A program made the position numbers and the translations under genes. Positions 1 through 8,927 of a stretch of 23,726 nucleotides of DNA are shown here, piece by piece. This stretch comes from a virus. The notes under the pieces are model-generated. The model was not told where the DNA came from, ran no database searches, and saw only the letters and a program-made list of their open reading frames with translations. The stretch is from positions 1-23,726 of IMG/VR virus record IMGVR_UViG_3300031727_000054, one strand, 5' to 3'. Numbering within the stretch: the first letter of the stretch is position 1; each line of letters starts with the position of its first letter.

Positions 1-2307
1 GTGGATGACAAATTTATACTCGTTCGGGCCTGTTTTAATAGCAGGTACGCACAATGCCCGATGAGCTGTTTCACTAAAACTCGCGACAGTGGCTACAGTG
101 TTCCAGTCCACCCAGTCCCTCTCCAAGCTGTGCAGCTCCCTTACCAAGTCTTCGTACCTACGGTACTCCACGTAGTTACTGCGGTCTCCTTTTATGTCGG
201 GGTCGTCACTATCATTGATCGAGTTCTCCACCCACCCGTGTACTGGCACCTCGATAAACTTGATATGCTTACACAGCTCCCAGGTCGGGTAAACCGCCAC
301 CATAAGAACCCACTCCGGCTCCTCATCATCGAACCACATGAACGTCGCGCCCTTGTACCAGTTCTGAAGGGTGTCAGCAACCAGGGGGTGGCAGCTCTCC
401 AGCTCCACCTTGTCCCGCGCATTAGAGTAAGCCGACAGCCCGCCTGAGTAATCGGTAGACCCGAAGGGCTTGTCAATGACGTAGGGCATGTAGTTGATTG
501 CGTTACCGTGCCGAACAGTGCCGTTCAGGTGGACTGGTTGCGTAGGGATCGGCCCTCCTCCGCAACGCTCGTAAGGCTTGTTCAGGTCGTCCACCTCGAT
601 CAGTGTCAGGTTCTGGAGGTGACACCCCGTTAATTGACGGAACAGCCGATAGGCGATCCTGTTTTCTTCTTTCTTCGTATTCTGAGCCTCGACCCTCACC
701 AACTCCGAGGACCACGGGTCAATAAAGTCAGCGTAACTGTGTCCGCCTGTGTCGCTCAACACCGCTCCGACGAAGAAAGTGGACATCGCGTCAACGAGAA
801 GTCTCCCCGGATAGATCGCAGCTCTGTTCGAGTTCGAGTAGTGAAAGGTGTCCAGTCTGGAGACGACTAAGTTTCTTCTGCCATCCACCATAACCGCAAC
901 ACGGTCACCTTTCGCAAAAACCGCCGCAGAGGGTGTAACAGTGTCCTCTACAAAACCTTCTTCCCCACCGGACACCGGAGTCGTCTGGGCCACTCCGAAA
1001 ACTGCTTCAGCCCGGTATATGCTTTGGTCCCTCGTGTCGCCGTCTAAAAATATAATGTCCAGCTCACGGGACCGAACAGACACCCGGACAACTGAAGCGA
1101 TCCGTACATACAGCTCCCTTGGGGTCAACACCCCCCTGGATCGGAGGTTGGAGGGCCCGTAAAGAGGGTGGCCGCTGCACACTGTTTTATTCTCCTTCCC
1201 CTCTTCGTCAACCCCCTCAACGGCAAAAGGCCGGAACACATTTCCGCTGATCGGCAGGGTCTGCCTGAACTGCCCGGCCGGACCATACGCATACAGCTCA
1301 TAGACTGTAGCACCACCGGCAATCACGGTAAAGTCCCCTACTGCGCCTACGGGATCTCCATTCAGGAATACCGCTGTCGCACCGGATATATCCCAAGAAA
1401 TAGTGTAGTCCCCACTCGGGGAGTCCACGTTGACAGGGTTTAGAGAATTAAACTCCTTATTCCCTGACTTAGCCAGTACAGCATCTGCGTCCGTGGAGAA
1501 ATAACCAGAGGGGGCCTTCGTAACTGTGTCGTCCCAGAATAACAACACTCTTTGGTTCACGTTCGCCACACTGATCTCAACAGTACTGTAGTGATCAGGT
1601 GTTCGGGCCTCGACAGTGTAGTCCCCCGGCAGCACCTCCGCTTCGAAGTACCCGTTGGTGCCTGTGCTGACAACATACTTATCAGTGGAATTCTGGATAA
1701 ACGCTACGTCGATACCCGGCAGGCCCTCGCCGATATCGAACTCCCCGTTGCTGTTGGCGTCTTCAAAAACTGTGCCGACCACCGCTTGGGTGGATTTGAC
1801 ACGGTACCCGAAGGTATGCGTGAGAACGTGGGACTCCGCGTCACCGGACCAATCACCGATAAGATGCCCGATCCCGAGTTCTGAAAAGTCTCTGGAGAGT
1901 ATACTCTTTCGGTGACCCCTGCCGTCCACTCCCGCATCTATGAAGAGGGTTTCGAACATCAGTTGAGCAGTGTCGTAGAGATCAAGGACCGCAGCAGAAG
2001 GGACGAGAGATATGTTTTCCCCATAAAGTGAGTAAGTGTAGGACGACGCATCGAATCGGTCTTTTGTGGACCCTGTAGTGGGGGAGTCGTGGGAGAAAAA
2101 ATCGTTGTCCAGCATGTCCTGGGAGTGATTGACTGCCAGAGTAGTGAGGTCGCTGTTGAGTATTAACGGCTGTTTCGCGTCCGGTGAAATAGTGCCGTCC
2201 GGCAAGCCCTCATTAAGGTCAATACCCAGGGAGGCCGCGTACTCCTCCGGGTTGCTTCTCGCAGAGTTGAACAGCTCCAGATAAAACAGCTCAAGATCAG
2301 TTGCCAT
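1..2307 (-). CDS. CAP-domain virion/tail protein, C-terminus cut by the window edge
   Basis: The frame is open for 769 codons from the ATG at 2307 to the left edge. It overlaps the preceding gene by 11 bases, so it belongs to the tail operon. Residues ~8-170 look like a CAP/SCP domain (Pfam CAP family): FNSARSNPEEYA near the start, NDFFSHDSP with His73, YGENIS with Glu97, GHRKSIL with His132, ELGIG, then LTHTFGYR in the place of the usual WTQxFG. Residues ~176-240 resemble an SdrD/SdrB-type beta domain with a calcium-loop pattern (DANSNGEFDIGEGLPG). An Ig-like stretch follows and then ~450 residues I do not recognise. There is no signal peptide, which fits a virion component rather than a secreted protein. 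CAP domains are found in secreted proteins of bacteria and eukaryotes; their function here is unknown. Host-surface binding is my inference. Domain call about 0.8; role uncertain. Confidence 0.85.
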   Translation of the reverse strand, partial: MATDLELFYLELFNSARSNPEEYAASLGIDLNEGLPDGTISPDAKQPLILNSDLTTLAVNHSQDMLDNDFFSHDSPTTGSTKDRFDASSYTYSLYGENISLVPSAAVLDLYDTAQLMFETLFIDAGVDGRGHRKSILSRDFSELGIGHLIGDWSGDAESHVLTHTFGYRVKSTQAVVGTVFEDANSNGEFDIGEGLPGIDVAFIQNSTDKYVVSTGTNGYFEAEVLPGDYTVEARTPDHYSTVEISVANVNQRVLLFWDDTVTKAPSGYFSTDADAVLAKSGNKEFNSLNPVNVDSPSGDYTISWDISGATAVFLNGDPVGAVGDFTVIAGGATVYELYAYGPAGQFRQTLPISGNVFRPFAVEGVDEEGKENKTVCSGHPLYGPSNLRSRGVLTPRELYVRIASVVRVSVRSRELDIIFLDGDTRDQSIYRAEAVFGVAQTTPVSGGEEGFVEDTVTPSAAVFAKGDRVAVMVDGRRNLVVSRLDTFHYSNSNRAAIYPGRLLVDAMSTFFVGAVLSDTGGHSYADFIDPWSSELVRVEAQNTKKEENRIAYRLFRQLTGCHLQNLTLIEVDDLNKPYERCGGGPIPTQPVHLNGTVRHGNAINYMPYVIDKPFGSTDYSGGLSAYSNARDKVELESCHPLVADTLQNWYKGATFMWFDDEEPEWVLMVAVYPTWELCKHIKFIEVPVHGWVENSINDSDDPDIKGDRSNYVEYRRYEDLVRELHSLERDWVDWNTVATVASFSETAHRALCVPAIKTGPNEYKFVIH

Positions 2308-3181
2308 GTTTGTACCCCGTAAAACAGGAGTCGAGGATTATAGGGAGAATGCGAAACGGGCAGTAATTCAGGTCGCCGCCGTTCTCTTCGCCCCATAGAG
2401 GAGCGTCCAGGGTGAGCACATTTGTGTGACCCGTGGACTCTTGGTACAGAGAAGTTATAGGCGCATCAGTATTCAGGGTGCCCACTGGGCCCTCGAACGA
2501 CCTGTTGACGATCCTCCTGCGGTTTACTTCGGGGGACCACGATCCGGCTTTTTCAGCGTAGGTGCTGCCGTAATGGTGAACTTCAGCAGCACCGGGCCGG
2601 AAATCGACGAGGGGCATTGCAAGTACTAAAACAAGACTGCCTGTTTCGTGCTGATACCGGTCAGTAAAGGGGACATTCAGGAAGGTGTCCGAGATATAGA
2701 ACTCCACGTCTTTCAAGCTCTTGATGGTCTCATTAACTACTCCTGCGGATTTTCTTATCTCTGAGGTTTTGATCAACTTCGGCGTACCCGTACCCGTCTT
2801 TTGGCATACCTTTATATCAGCCCGGTACGCCGCATCAGTGGTGTATTCTTCATCAGTGACCTCCATGATCCGGCCAGCCAGGATTTCGTAGGCACAGCAA
2901 AAACAAGCGTACTCATCGATAGCGATACCGCTTTCCCCGCCGATAACGATCACTGCCTGAGCGGCTCCAAAAATTATGTTGCATTTTATCTGGACGTTAT
3001 CCGCAGTGCTTATGTTTCTCTGGTACTGCTTCAGGCCCCTGAACTTCATGTGATTGTACAGCACTTCAAGCTCGGACATGGCCCTGTCCCTGAAGGAGTC
3101 CGCAAACGCAGTAGACACGCCGACATAATCCACTGTAGTGATTCTTGTCGGCAGCTTGAATAAAGGCGTCTGTTCAGACAT
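2297..3181 (-). CDS. Tail-region structural protein of unknown function
   Basis: The protein has 294 residues. The ATG overlaps the end of the upstream gene by 8 bases and the stop overlaps the CAP-domain gene by 11, so translation is probably coupled in the tail operon. I do not recognise a family. Residues 1-120 look alpha/beta with a hydrophobic stretch (IIFGAAQAVIVIGG, ~69-82) and a Cys cluster (CFCCAYE). The C-terminal half is beta-rich and polar. No signal peptide or clear membrane anchor is seen. Position between baseplate/fibre-like genes makes a tail or fibre-assembly role likely, but this is inference from context only. A chaperone or minor virion protein is equally possible. Confidence 0.75.
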   Translation of the reverse strand: MSEQTPLFKLPTRITTVDYVGVSTAFADSFRDRAMSELEVLYNHMKFRGLKQYQRNISTADNVQIKCNIIFGAAQAVIVIGGESGIAIDEYACFCCAYEILAGRIMEVTDEEYTTDAAYRADIKVCQKTGTGTPKLIKTSEIRKSAGVVNETIKSLKDVEFYISDTFLNVPFTDRYQHETGSLVLVLAMPLVDFRPGAAEVHHYGSTYAEKAGSWSPEVNRRRIVNRSFEGPVGTLNTDAPITSLYQESTGHTNVLTLDAPLWGEENGGDLNYCPFRILPIILDSCFTGYKHGN

Positions 3182-3638
3182 GACTGCTGTGCATTATTTT
3201 TACTAAAGCGTCGATACTCTCAACAGAGAAGTAACCGCCTCCGGGGTTAGACACCCCCAAGGACCAGTACCTCCCGACTAAAGTGCCTGGAACCCTGACA
3301 CGTTTTCTCTGGAAGCCGCTTGTGGATATAGGGACATCGATTTCCACTGGGTCAACTTCGTCCACCGATACCGTCAGAACTAAGTCTCCCTCAGACTCGA
3401 CACCGAGGTACACCGCGAAAATGGACTTGTTATGTTGGACCCCGAAGTCCGACAGGGGGGTAAAGAACTCCGACTGAATACCCGTCCCGTTGTCCTGTTC
3501 TCCCCCCAAGGTTGACAATCCCGTTCTACTGGCACCGAGGTAAACGTCCCCGAATTTCGCCATCGAATTAAAGGCGTAGTTATTATACTGCCCGATCCGC
3601 CACCCGGTCAACTCAATCTCGGTAGTTACGCATTTCAT
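3174..3638 (-). CDS. Small beta-rich tail-region protein, hypothetical
   Basis: The protein has 154 residues and starts at ATG 3638 behind a GAGAGGT Shine-Dalgarno. Only 3 bases separate it from the solenoid gene upstream, and its stop overlaps the next gene by 8 bases. The sequence alternates hydrophobic and polar residues (GDLVLTVSVDEVDPVEIDVP), which suggests a compact beta-sandwich, perhaps a carbohydrate-binding-like or receptor-tip fold. No family was recognised. Placement directly after the repeat protein suggests that the two work together in the tail tip or fibre. Low certainty about function, high certainty that the gene is real because of the SD and the tight operon packing. Confidence 0.75.
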   Translation of the reverse strand: MKCVTTEIELTGWRIGQYNNYAFNSMAKFGDVYLGASRTGLSTLGGEQDNGTGIQSEFFTPLSDFGVQHNKSIFAVYLGVESEGDLVLTVSVDEVDPVEIDVPISTSGFQRKRVRVPGTLVGRYWSLGVSNPGGGYFSVESIDALVKIMHSSHV

Positions 3639-3641
3639 TTT

Positions 3642-4784
3642 CTACCTCTCAAATTCAAGGTCCTCATAGGAACACGTTTCCGCCCCGTCTGAGCTGTTAA
3701 ATGCCCGGCCCTCCAGGACAATAGGCAAAAGAGTAAAACTCAGAGCACCTACTGGACTCACGTCGCCCTCCATAGTCAATTTCAACTTCCTCAGTTGAAA
3801 AACGAGATCCGAATGCAACCACGAACTGCCCTCCGAAGTCATTGTGGTTTCTTCAAGGGCCAAGAGTATTTCGTTAAGCTGGAGGCTGTCAGAGTCTCCC
3901 GTCAGCTGTACACCAAGTCTACGCAGGTCCAGGTACACAGAAGCAATTATCTCCGAGGACCCCTCCGCCACCAGATCAACTTTCTGGAGGGGTAGGGATA
4001 AATGAGCGGAGTATTCACTGCTACCTTGGGCAACCAGTAAAGCCTTTCGGAGCTTGAGATTTATACCAGCCCCGCAATATCCTGACAGCTTGGGGAACTG
4101 CAACTGAAAATCAACGTCCGCCAGTACCGGGTTGTCTGCTTTTGCTGTAAACCCTATCTTCCGGAGTTCGAGATCAAGCTGCCCTCCAGTGTACGAGTCA
4201 ACCAGAAGTCTTTCAAGCTCAACATCCAGGTAGTTGAACGAAGCGTTGCCGACCATCTGGAACACCACCTCTTTAGTGGTGAGGCTTATGGATGCACCGT
4301 AGTCACTGTACATCGCCAGATTGATGTGTTCCAGCACCAGTTCGAGACCCATGCTAAACCTCCCTGTTAAGATAATCGGTTCAAGTTCTATCTCTAAGTG
4401 CCCCCCCGTATTCAAGCTCAGGAGGATGTGTTCTAATTCTAAGTCTACGCCCCCGGAAATCGCAGCCGCACTTACGAGTTCCAGGCTTACGTGTTCGAGC
4501 GTAAACTCTATGTCGTTTTTAGAGGATGATGCAGTCCCGGCAACGTCAATTAACTCGGTTTCCAGGTCGAGTTCAGCTCCCGCGTGGCCCTCTAAGAGTA
4601 TGTGCTCTAAGGAAAATTCGAGTAAGCTGCCGGACGCTCCGGTTGCCTCAAGGGTCACCTCCTCCAGCACCAGCTCCAGAGCATTAGGCTCCAGACCTAC
4701 GGTATCCCATACCCAGAGGGATGATCCTGCCTCCAGAGTCGCCCAGTCCCCGGAGGACGTATTCGTGAATTTTGTATTAGCCAT
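3642..4784 (-). CDS. Tail protein built of ~17 short beta repeats (solenoid-like)
   Basis: The protein has 380 residues; its ATG overlaps the upstream stop by 8 bases. From about residue 34 to 360 it consists of tandem degenerate repeats of 17-26 residues. The core is two short runs of alternating hydrophobics, roughly L-x-L-x-L-E-x-I-x-L, followed by a small polar turn with Gly/Ser (examples: LEFSLEHILLEGHAGAE, VDLELEHILLSLNTGGH, LEIELEPIILTGRFSMG, INLKLRKALLVAQGSSE). I count 16-17 units. Early units carry Glu (LEH) where later units carry Arg/Lys (LRK), so charge changes along the molecule. This pattern suggests a beta-solenoid or stacked beta-hairpin rod. The N-terminal ~30 residues (MANTKFTNTSSGDWATLEAG) could be the attachment domain. 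I know no named family with this repeat. A fibre or spike shaft is inferred. Confidence 0.8.
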   Translation of the reverse strand: MANTKFTNTSSGDWATLEAGSSLWVWDTVGLEPNALELVLEEVTLEATGASGSLLEFSLEHILLEGHAGAELDLETELIDVAGTASSSKNDIEFTLEHVSLELVSAAAISGGVDLELEHILLSLNTGGHLEIELEPIILTGRFSMGLELVLEHINLAMYSDYGASISLTTKEVVFQMVGNASFNYLDVELERLLVDSYTGGQLDLELRKIGFTAKADNPVLADVDFQLQFPKLSGYCGAGINLKLRKALLVAQGSSEYSAHLSLPLQKVDLVAEGSSEIIASVYLDLRRLGVQLTGDSDSLQLNEILLALEETTMTSEGSSWLHSDLVFQLRKLKLTMEGDVSPVGALSFTLLPIVLEGRAFNSSDGAETCSYEDLEFER

Positions 4785-6723
4785 CGAAGCTCTCGTTGTA
4801 CGGCGGTGCTATGACGCAAACTTGAGCTGACAAAATCACTTCCTCCTGGAGCTTTGAGGTTACTCTGGTTTTAGTATCCGAAACATGCTCTATCTCCACT
4901 TTTGAGTCGTCGCACAGGAAAGCATCGTCCGAGCTGCCGAAAGTGGATAACGTCATCACTGTTTCAAGAAACGGAAATTCCGGCGTGTTGTCCCGTTCAG
5001 CGGACCTCATGAGCAACTTGACGTAAATTTCTGTGGTGCCCGCAGTGGGGGTGAAACCAGAGGTACACCCGTCTTTGAAGTCCTGAAGGGGATTCCCGCT
5101 GGTGATGCTGGACTCCACCACCCACGAAGCACCGTCCCACTTGTAAAAAATGCTGTTGTCGTCCGAAATAAGCCACAACGAGGTCGTGTTTGCGGCTTGT
5201 TCAGGAGTTGAGAACCCGCTGACACCTGAAACCTCTGAAGCAGAGGTGTATTTCAACGTGACAACCGCATCCGGTACCTCGTTATAATGTGTCTTAATGG
5301 GTTCAATAAGCTTCATGATCCCATCGTCTTCGTACACAAAGTAATAAGGGTACTTAACCGGGTGAAAAGCATTGATGAACTTTTTATGTTCCAAAAAACT
5401 GTAAGAATACAGTTCGATCAGCTCGTTAGGGCTTTCCGCTAAAAATACGCTGTTGCTAAAGTTTACTAAAAACTCGTCGAATACGTAGGAGCCCCCTTGG
5501 GTAAAACCAGAGAGATTCCAGGAGGCACAGTACTCCCCATCTAAGTAATCATAAGGGTACAGCTCATCATGGCTCGTCTTGATTAAGAAACCCTCGTCAG
5601 CCCCTGTTCCGTAGGGGTGCCTTAGCATTATGACCCCGGTAAACTGGACGTGTACTTCTCCCTCCGGTAAATATGGGTCATATCCCTCTGAAAACGCCCC
5701 ACCGTACTCCTTTATGTACGCGGAGTTCAAGTCGAATTCGGTGTACCCTAACGTTGATCTAAAAGGGCTTCCTAAATACGATATCGCGAATTCCTCTATG
5801 CCTACCACCCGTGAGTTATCGGCTGCGTACTTTAAGTAATCCGCTGGTAAAACATCCTCGTAGTTCGGGTTATCTGCTTCGTAAAAAATGCTTAAATCAC
5901 TCTTCAGTAAAACTATACCAGCGTTTACCGCGCCACCCACGTATATGTAAGAACCATACAGTAAAACATCGTAGGAAGCATACGGCCACGCTTCTGTTCT
6001 TGTCAGCCCCCAGGATGTGGTCTTAGTGTAAAAGTCGATTTTTTCAGTGCCGTCCAGGTAGGTCACGATTAACTCCGTGCCTTCAACACTGGCATAGTGA
6101 ACGGTACCTTTGCTTGAGTGGATCAGTGTTTGATCATAACCTGTCCCGTTCCATTCGTACAAAAGGACTAATGTGGTAGTGTACACCACTACTTTCGACC
6201 CGCCGTCGGACATCTTAATTCTTTCGTACGGAGAGAGGAGAACGTCCCCGGACCCACCAGGAAGAGTTATACTCTGTATCAGTTCAGGGTATATCTTCGG
6301 TTTTATAGCAACCCTGGTTGAAGTAACCAGGGAGTTAGCGTCTGAACTCATGACCTCCGGGAACGCCTGGACTATAGGGTAATATGAGACCCATACCTCG
6401 GTGTACCTCTTTCCCTCGGGGTCGCTCGTGTGGTCCAGCTCCAACCCCTCACCGGTTTTCACATGCTCCGCTTCCGCCAAAACGTAGCTCATCCCTGGGT
6501 GAACTCTTGCAGCGTATTCCCCTGCACCAAAAGCCGGGGTGTTTGTCAGGTCGTAGGTGTCTTTAAAAAACCCCATGACCCCCGCGCTACTGGTGACGTG
6601 CTCCAGCAGTCTGCTTGTGCAGAACCCGTCTCCGGGCTCACACAGCATTTTGTCCCCCTCGGAAAAAGTAGTCTCCGTTTCAATCAACTGTTTTATGTTG
6701 CTCCCGCACAATAGTAAATTCAT
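4777..6723 (-). CDS. Large beta-rich tail protein, possibly propeller-like
   Basis: The protein has 648 residues and starts in an ATGA overlap with the upstream gene's stop. The sequence is rich in Tyr, Asp, Gly and beta-branched residues. It has recurring short motifs in which a strand with a display-like pattern (LYEWNGTGYDQTLIHSS, IFYKWDGASWVVESS) repeats, as in beta-propeller or WD-like blades. The N-terminus (MNLLLCGSNIKQLIETE) and C-terminus (residues ~560-640, EIYVKLLMRSAERDN...) appear to be separate domains. No signal peptide and no lysozyme, peptidase or pectinase motif were recognised. Neighbours are other beta-rich tail proteins, so a host-contact or tail-tip role is inferred. The exact fold is unknown. 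Confidence 0.75.
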   Translation of the reverse strand: MNLLLCGSNIKQLIETETTFSEGDKMLCEPGDGFCTSRLLEHVTSSAGVMGFFKDTYDLTNTPAFGAGEYAARVHPGMSYVLAEAEHVKTGEGLELDHTSDPEGKRYTEVWVSYYPIVQAFPEVMSSDANSLVTSTRVAIKPKIYPELIQSITLPGGSGDVLLSPYERIKMSDGGSKVVVYTTTLVLLYEWNGTGYDQTLIHSSKGTVHYASVEGTELIVTYLDGTEKIDFYTKTTSWGLTRTEAWPYASYDVLLYGSYIYVGGAVNAGIVLLKSDLSIFYEADNPNYEDVLPADYLKYAADNSRVVGIEEFAISYLGSPFRSTLGYTEFDLNSAYIKEYGGAFSEGYDPYLPEGEVHVQFTGVIMLRHPYGTGADEGFLIKTSHDELYPYDYLDGEYCASWNLSGFTQGGSYVFDEFLVNFSNSVFLAESPNELIELYSYSFLEHKKFINAFHPVKYPYYFVYEDDGIMKLIEPIKTHYNEVPDAVVTLKYTSASEVSGVSGFSTPEQAANTTSLWLISDDNSIFYKWDGASWVVESSITSGNPLQDFKDGCTSGFTPTAGTTEIYVKLLMRSAERDNTPEFPFLETVMTLSTFGSSDDAFLCDDSKVEIEHVSDTKTRVTSKLQEEVILSAQVCVIAPPYNESFDG

Positions 6724-8927
6724 GATGAAAACAGTGGTCGAGTTTCAGTGCCGGAAACAACCAGGGATGTTCCTGTCGTCACAAAATCCGGGGTTCCCTC
6801 AACTGAGAGTACCCCTGCCGAAGTCCTTTTCAGGGGTCTGAACGAAGTGCCGTCGAAATGGTTTATGACCTCGGGCTCTGCCAGTCCAGGCCCGGTCACC
6901 TCCAAAAAACAGTGCGACGCTTTTGGAGCCAGGAGGGGGTATGTGGCTGATTGCTCCTTTATTAACAGTATATACGTGAACAGTGTTTGCATTGTAGAAA
7001 TGTCCACGCCCGGCATTCGGTCCCCATAGAGGACGACACTCTCTGCGTTATTTTTAGCCTCCGTTAAACTGGAGTAGGACACTAGACCACCAGCTGAGGT
7101 GACATAGTACAGGGGGTCGCTATCGAATTGTAGAAAAAACTTTAAATCCCTTTTCTCCGTTCCGGGGTTGTAGCTCTCAAAGCCGATGCCCGCAGAAGTT
7201 ATGTCGTTGTATCCGGACAAGTCGAACGTGACTTTTACGTAATGCGCCCCTATTTGTACGTGCGTCACTGGCACATTGTCAAAGTTCACGACATTGTACA
7301 GCTTCTGTAGCTCATTCCCGGAGGAGTAGAAATACACAACGTCCTCTTTTGCCCCGTTGTACATGCAGTAGTTAAGAGCACCAAACCATTTCGGTGTAGG
7401 GCTTATGAAATCTGTGATATAGCTGGAGAAGACTATGTGCCAATTTGGAAGAGTGTCCCAGTACTTAACGTTATTAGCGTGCCACCCTAGCGTGTAATTC
7501 TGGTTGGTAACTGATTTACCGTTTGTAAAACGGGATTCGAACCCAGAGGCGTAATTCAGAGTCTCCGTTACGTCCTTCCAAACCGAAACCAAGTTACTGC
7601 TCGTCGAAGTCCTACTCGCTAATTTAGGTGCTCTGACCCCCGTCACGCCTAGGGGGTGAAATACTTCCGAGTATACCAGGGTATCGCAGTTATAAGACCA
7701 GTTAATGCCGGAAACATACGTCCAGGAGGACGAATTCAGACGGAGTAACAATGCCCTGGAAGAATCCGAGTCCCACGCAATAGTGTATCCATCACCGGTT
7801 GCAAAAGTGGTACCTAGAGAAGAGTTTCGAGCACCCGAGTACGTAGGCCCGCTGGACCCATTTGAATTCAGGGTTGCGATATTGTCATCCTCTATTCCGT
7901 AAACAAGCCTATCAGTGGAACCATCCCAACCTATACAACTCCCCATGTGCCCTTGTCGAATACCGGATTCTATGGGAGCACCAACAGTGAATGCGCTAAC
8001 CCCGTCCCAAGCGTAAGGAAGCAGCATCCCTTCTTCCGTCTTAGTGTTAGTGTGTGTCGGGTGGCTCAAGTACAAAGTGCCGTTTGCCCCCCAAGTGGGT
8101 ATAAACACGATTCGATTAGTGCTAAACACGAACTCCGCAGGACGAGGTTCATCAGACCAAGCTAAGTACGAATTAACGGTACTAAATGTTTCAGTTGTGA
8201 AGTCGTATTCCAGCACATCCAAGTAAACTGAATAGCTCGCGCCGTTCTCAACCAACCGCGCCAGTGCAATGTGAGAATCGTCTATCTCTGCAACAGCGGG
8301 TACCGATATAAAGGTATCAGCAACAGTGGTACTGTACAATACGTGGTCTGTAGTCCGGTCCCCTAAGTTTATTTCCGTGGAGTCTATCTCCTCTGTACCC
8401 TTTATCACGTAATTAGAATCAGTAGTCCAGATTAATTCCGGCTCCGTGTCCCAGGACCCGACGGTACCGGTGTTAAACTCGAATCGGTAGTCCGCTGGTC
8501 CAGTAACTCCGTAATTAACAAGATTTTTTGGGCCAACGAGTTTATAGTGGTCGGGGATGGTACTTAAATCATAAGTGTTGCTACTGGAAAAAGAGAGTTC
8601 TGAGTTTAATAAATGGCCATCAGCCAGGAGGTACTCCTCGTCATACCCGAAGGTGTAAACACTGAAGTTGTCGGTCGTTCCGTCTTCCGGGTTATATGAC
8701 TGAACAAACCCGTCGGTCGGCGGATCGCAGGTACCGTAAAACGAAGTAATCTGGATGTCAGAAACGAACGCCTTTTCACCAGTGTACGACTCGTCCACCA
8801 GCCACCCGTTCCTGCCTGCTAGACCTTGGTTCGCGTACCTCAGTCCTTCGGTTCCGCAGGCGTCCCCACACCACACCATCTGAGTGGAGGGGAGAACCGG
8901 CCCTCTTGGAGTTCCTTCGCAGGTCAT
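6720..8927 (-). CDS. Large beta-rich tail protein, candidate receptor-binding component
   Basis: The protein has 735 residues and starts in an ATGA overlap with the 169-residue gene; its own stop overlaps the next gene by ATGA. The N-terminal ~45 residues contain Cys at 3, 20 and 24 (MVWCGDACG) and a Gly-rich turn region. The body has many short beta-strand/turn segments, including CIGWDGSTDRLVYGIEDDN and TIAWDSDSSRALLLRLN, that suggest a propeller of blades each near 50 residues. The C-terminal ~80 residues include HFDGTSFRPLKRT, a motif reminiscent of FDG-containing tail domains. I recognise no enzyme signature. By position it is a tail-fibre or adhesin-like virion protein. Paralogy with the downstream 648-residue protein is possible but not obvious by eye. 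Confidence 0.75.
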   Translation of the reverse strand: MTCEGTPRGPVLPSTQMVWCGDACGTEGLRYANQGLAGRNGWLVDESYTGEKAFVSDIQITSFYGTCDPPTDGFVQSYNPEDGTTDNFSVYTFGYDEEYLLADGHLLNSELSFSSSNTYDLSTIPDHYKLVGPKNLVNYGVTGPADYRFEFNTGTVGSWDTEPELIWTTDSNYVIKGTEEIDSTEINLGDRTTDHVLYSTTVADTFISVPAVAEIDDSHIALARLVENGASYSVYLDVLEYDFTTETFSTVNSYLAWSDEPRPAEFVFSTNRIVFIPTWGANGTLYLSHPTHTNTKTEEGMLLPYAWDGVSAFTVGAPIESGIRQGHMGSCIGWDGSTDRLVYGIEDDNIATLNSNGSSGPTYSGARNSSLGTTFATGDGYTIAWDSDSSRALLLRLNSSSWTYVSGINWSYNCDTLVYSEVFHPLGVTGVRAPKLASRTSTSSNLVSVWKDVTETLNYASGFESRFTNGKSVTNQNYTLGWHANNVKYWDTLPNWHIVFSSYITDFISPTPKWFGALNYCMYNGAKEDVVYFYSSGNELQKLYNVVNFDNVPVTHVQIGAHYVKVTFDLSGYNDITSAGIGFESYNPGTEKRDLKFFLQFDSDPLYYVTSAGGLVSYSSLTEAKNNAESVVLYGDRMPGVDISTMQTLFTYILLIKEQSATYPLLAPKASHCFLEVTGPGLAEPEVINHFDGTSFRPLKRTSAGVLSVEGTPDFVTTGTSLVVSGTETRPLFSS

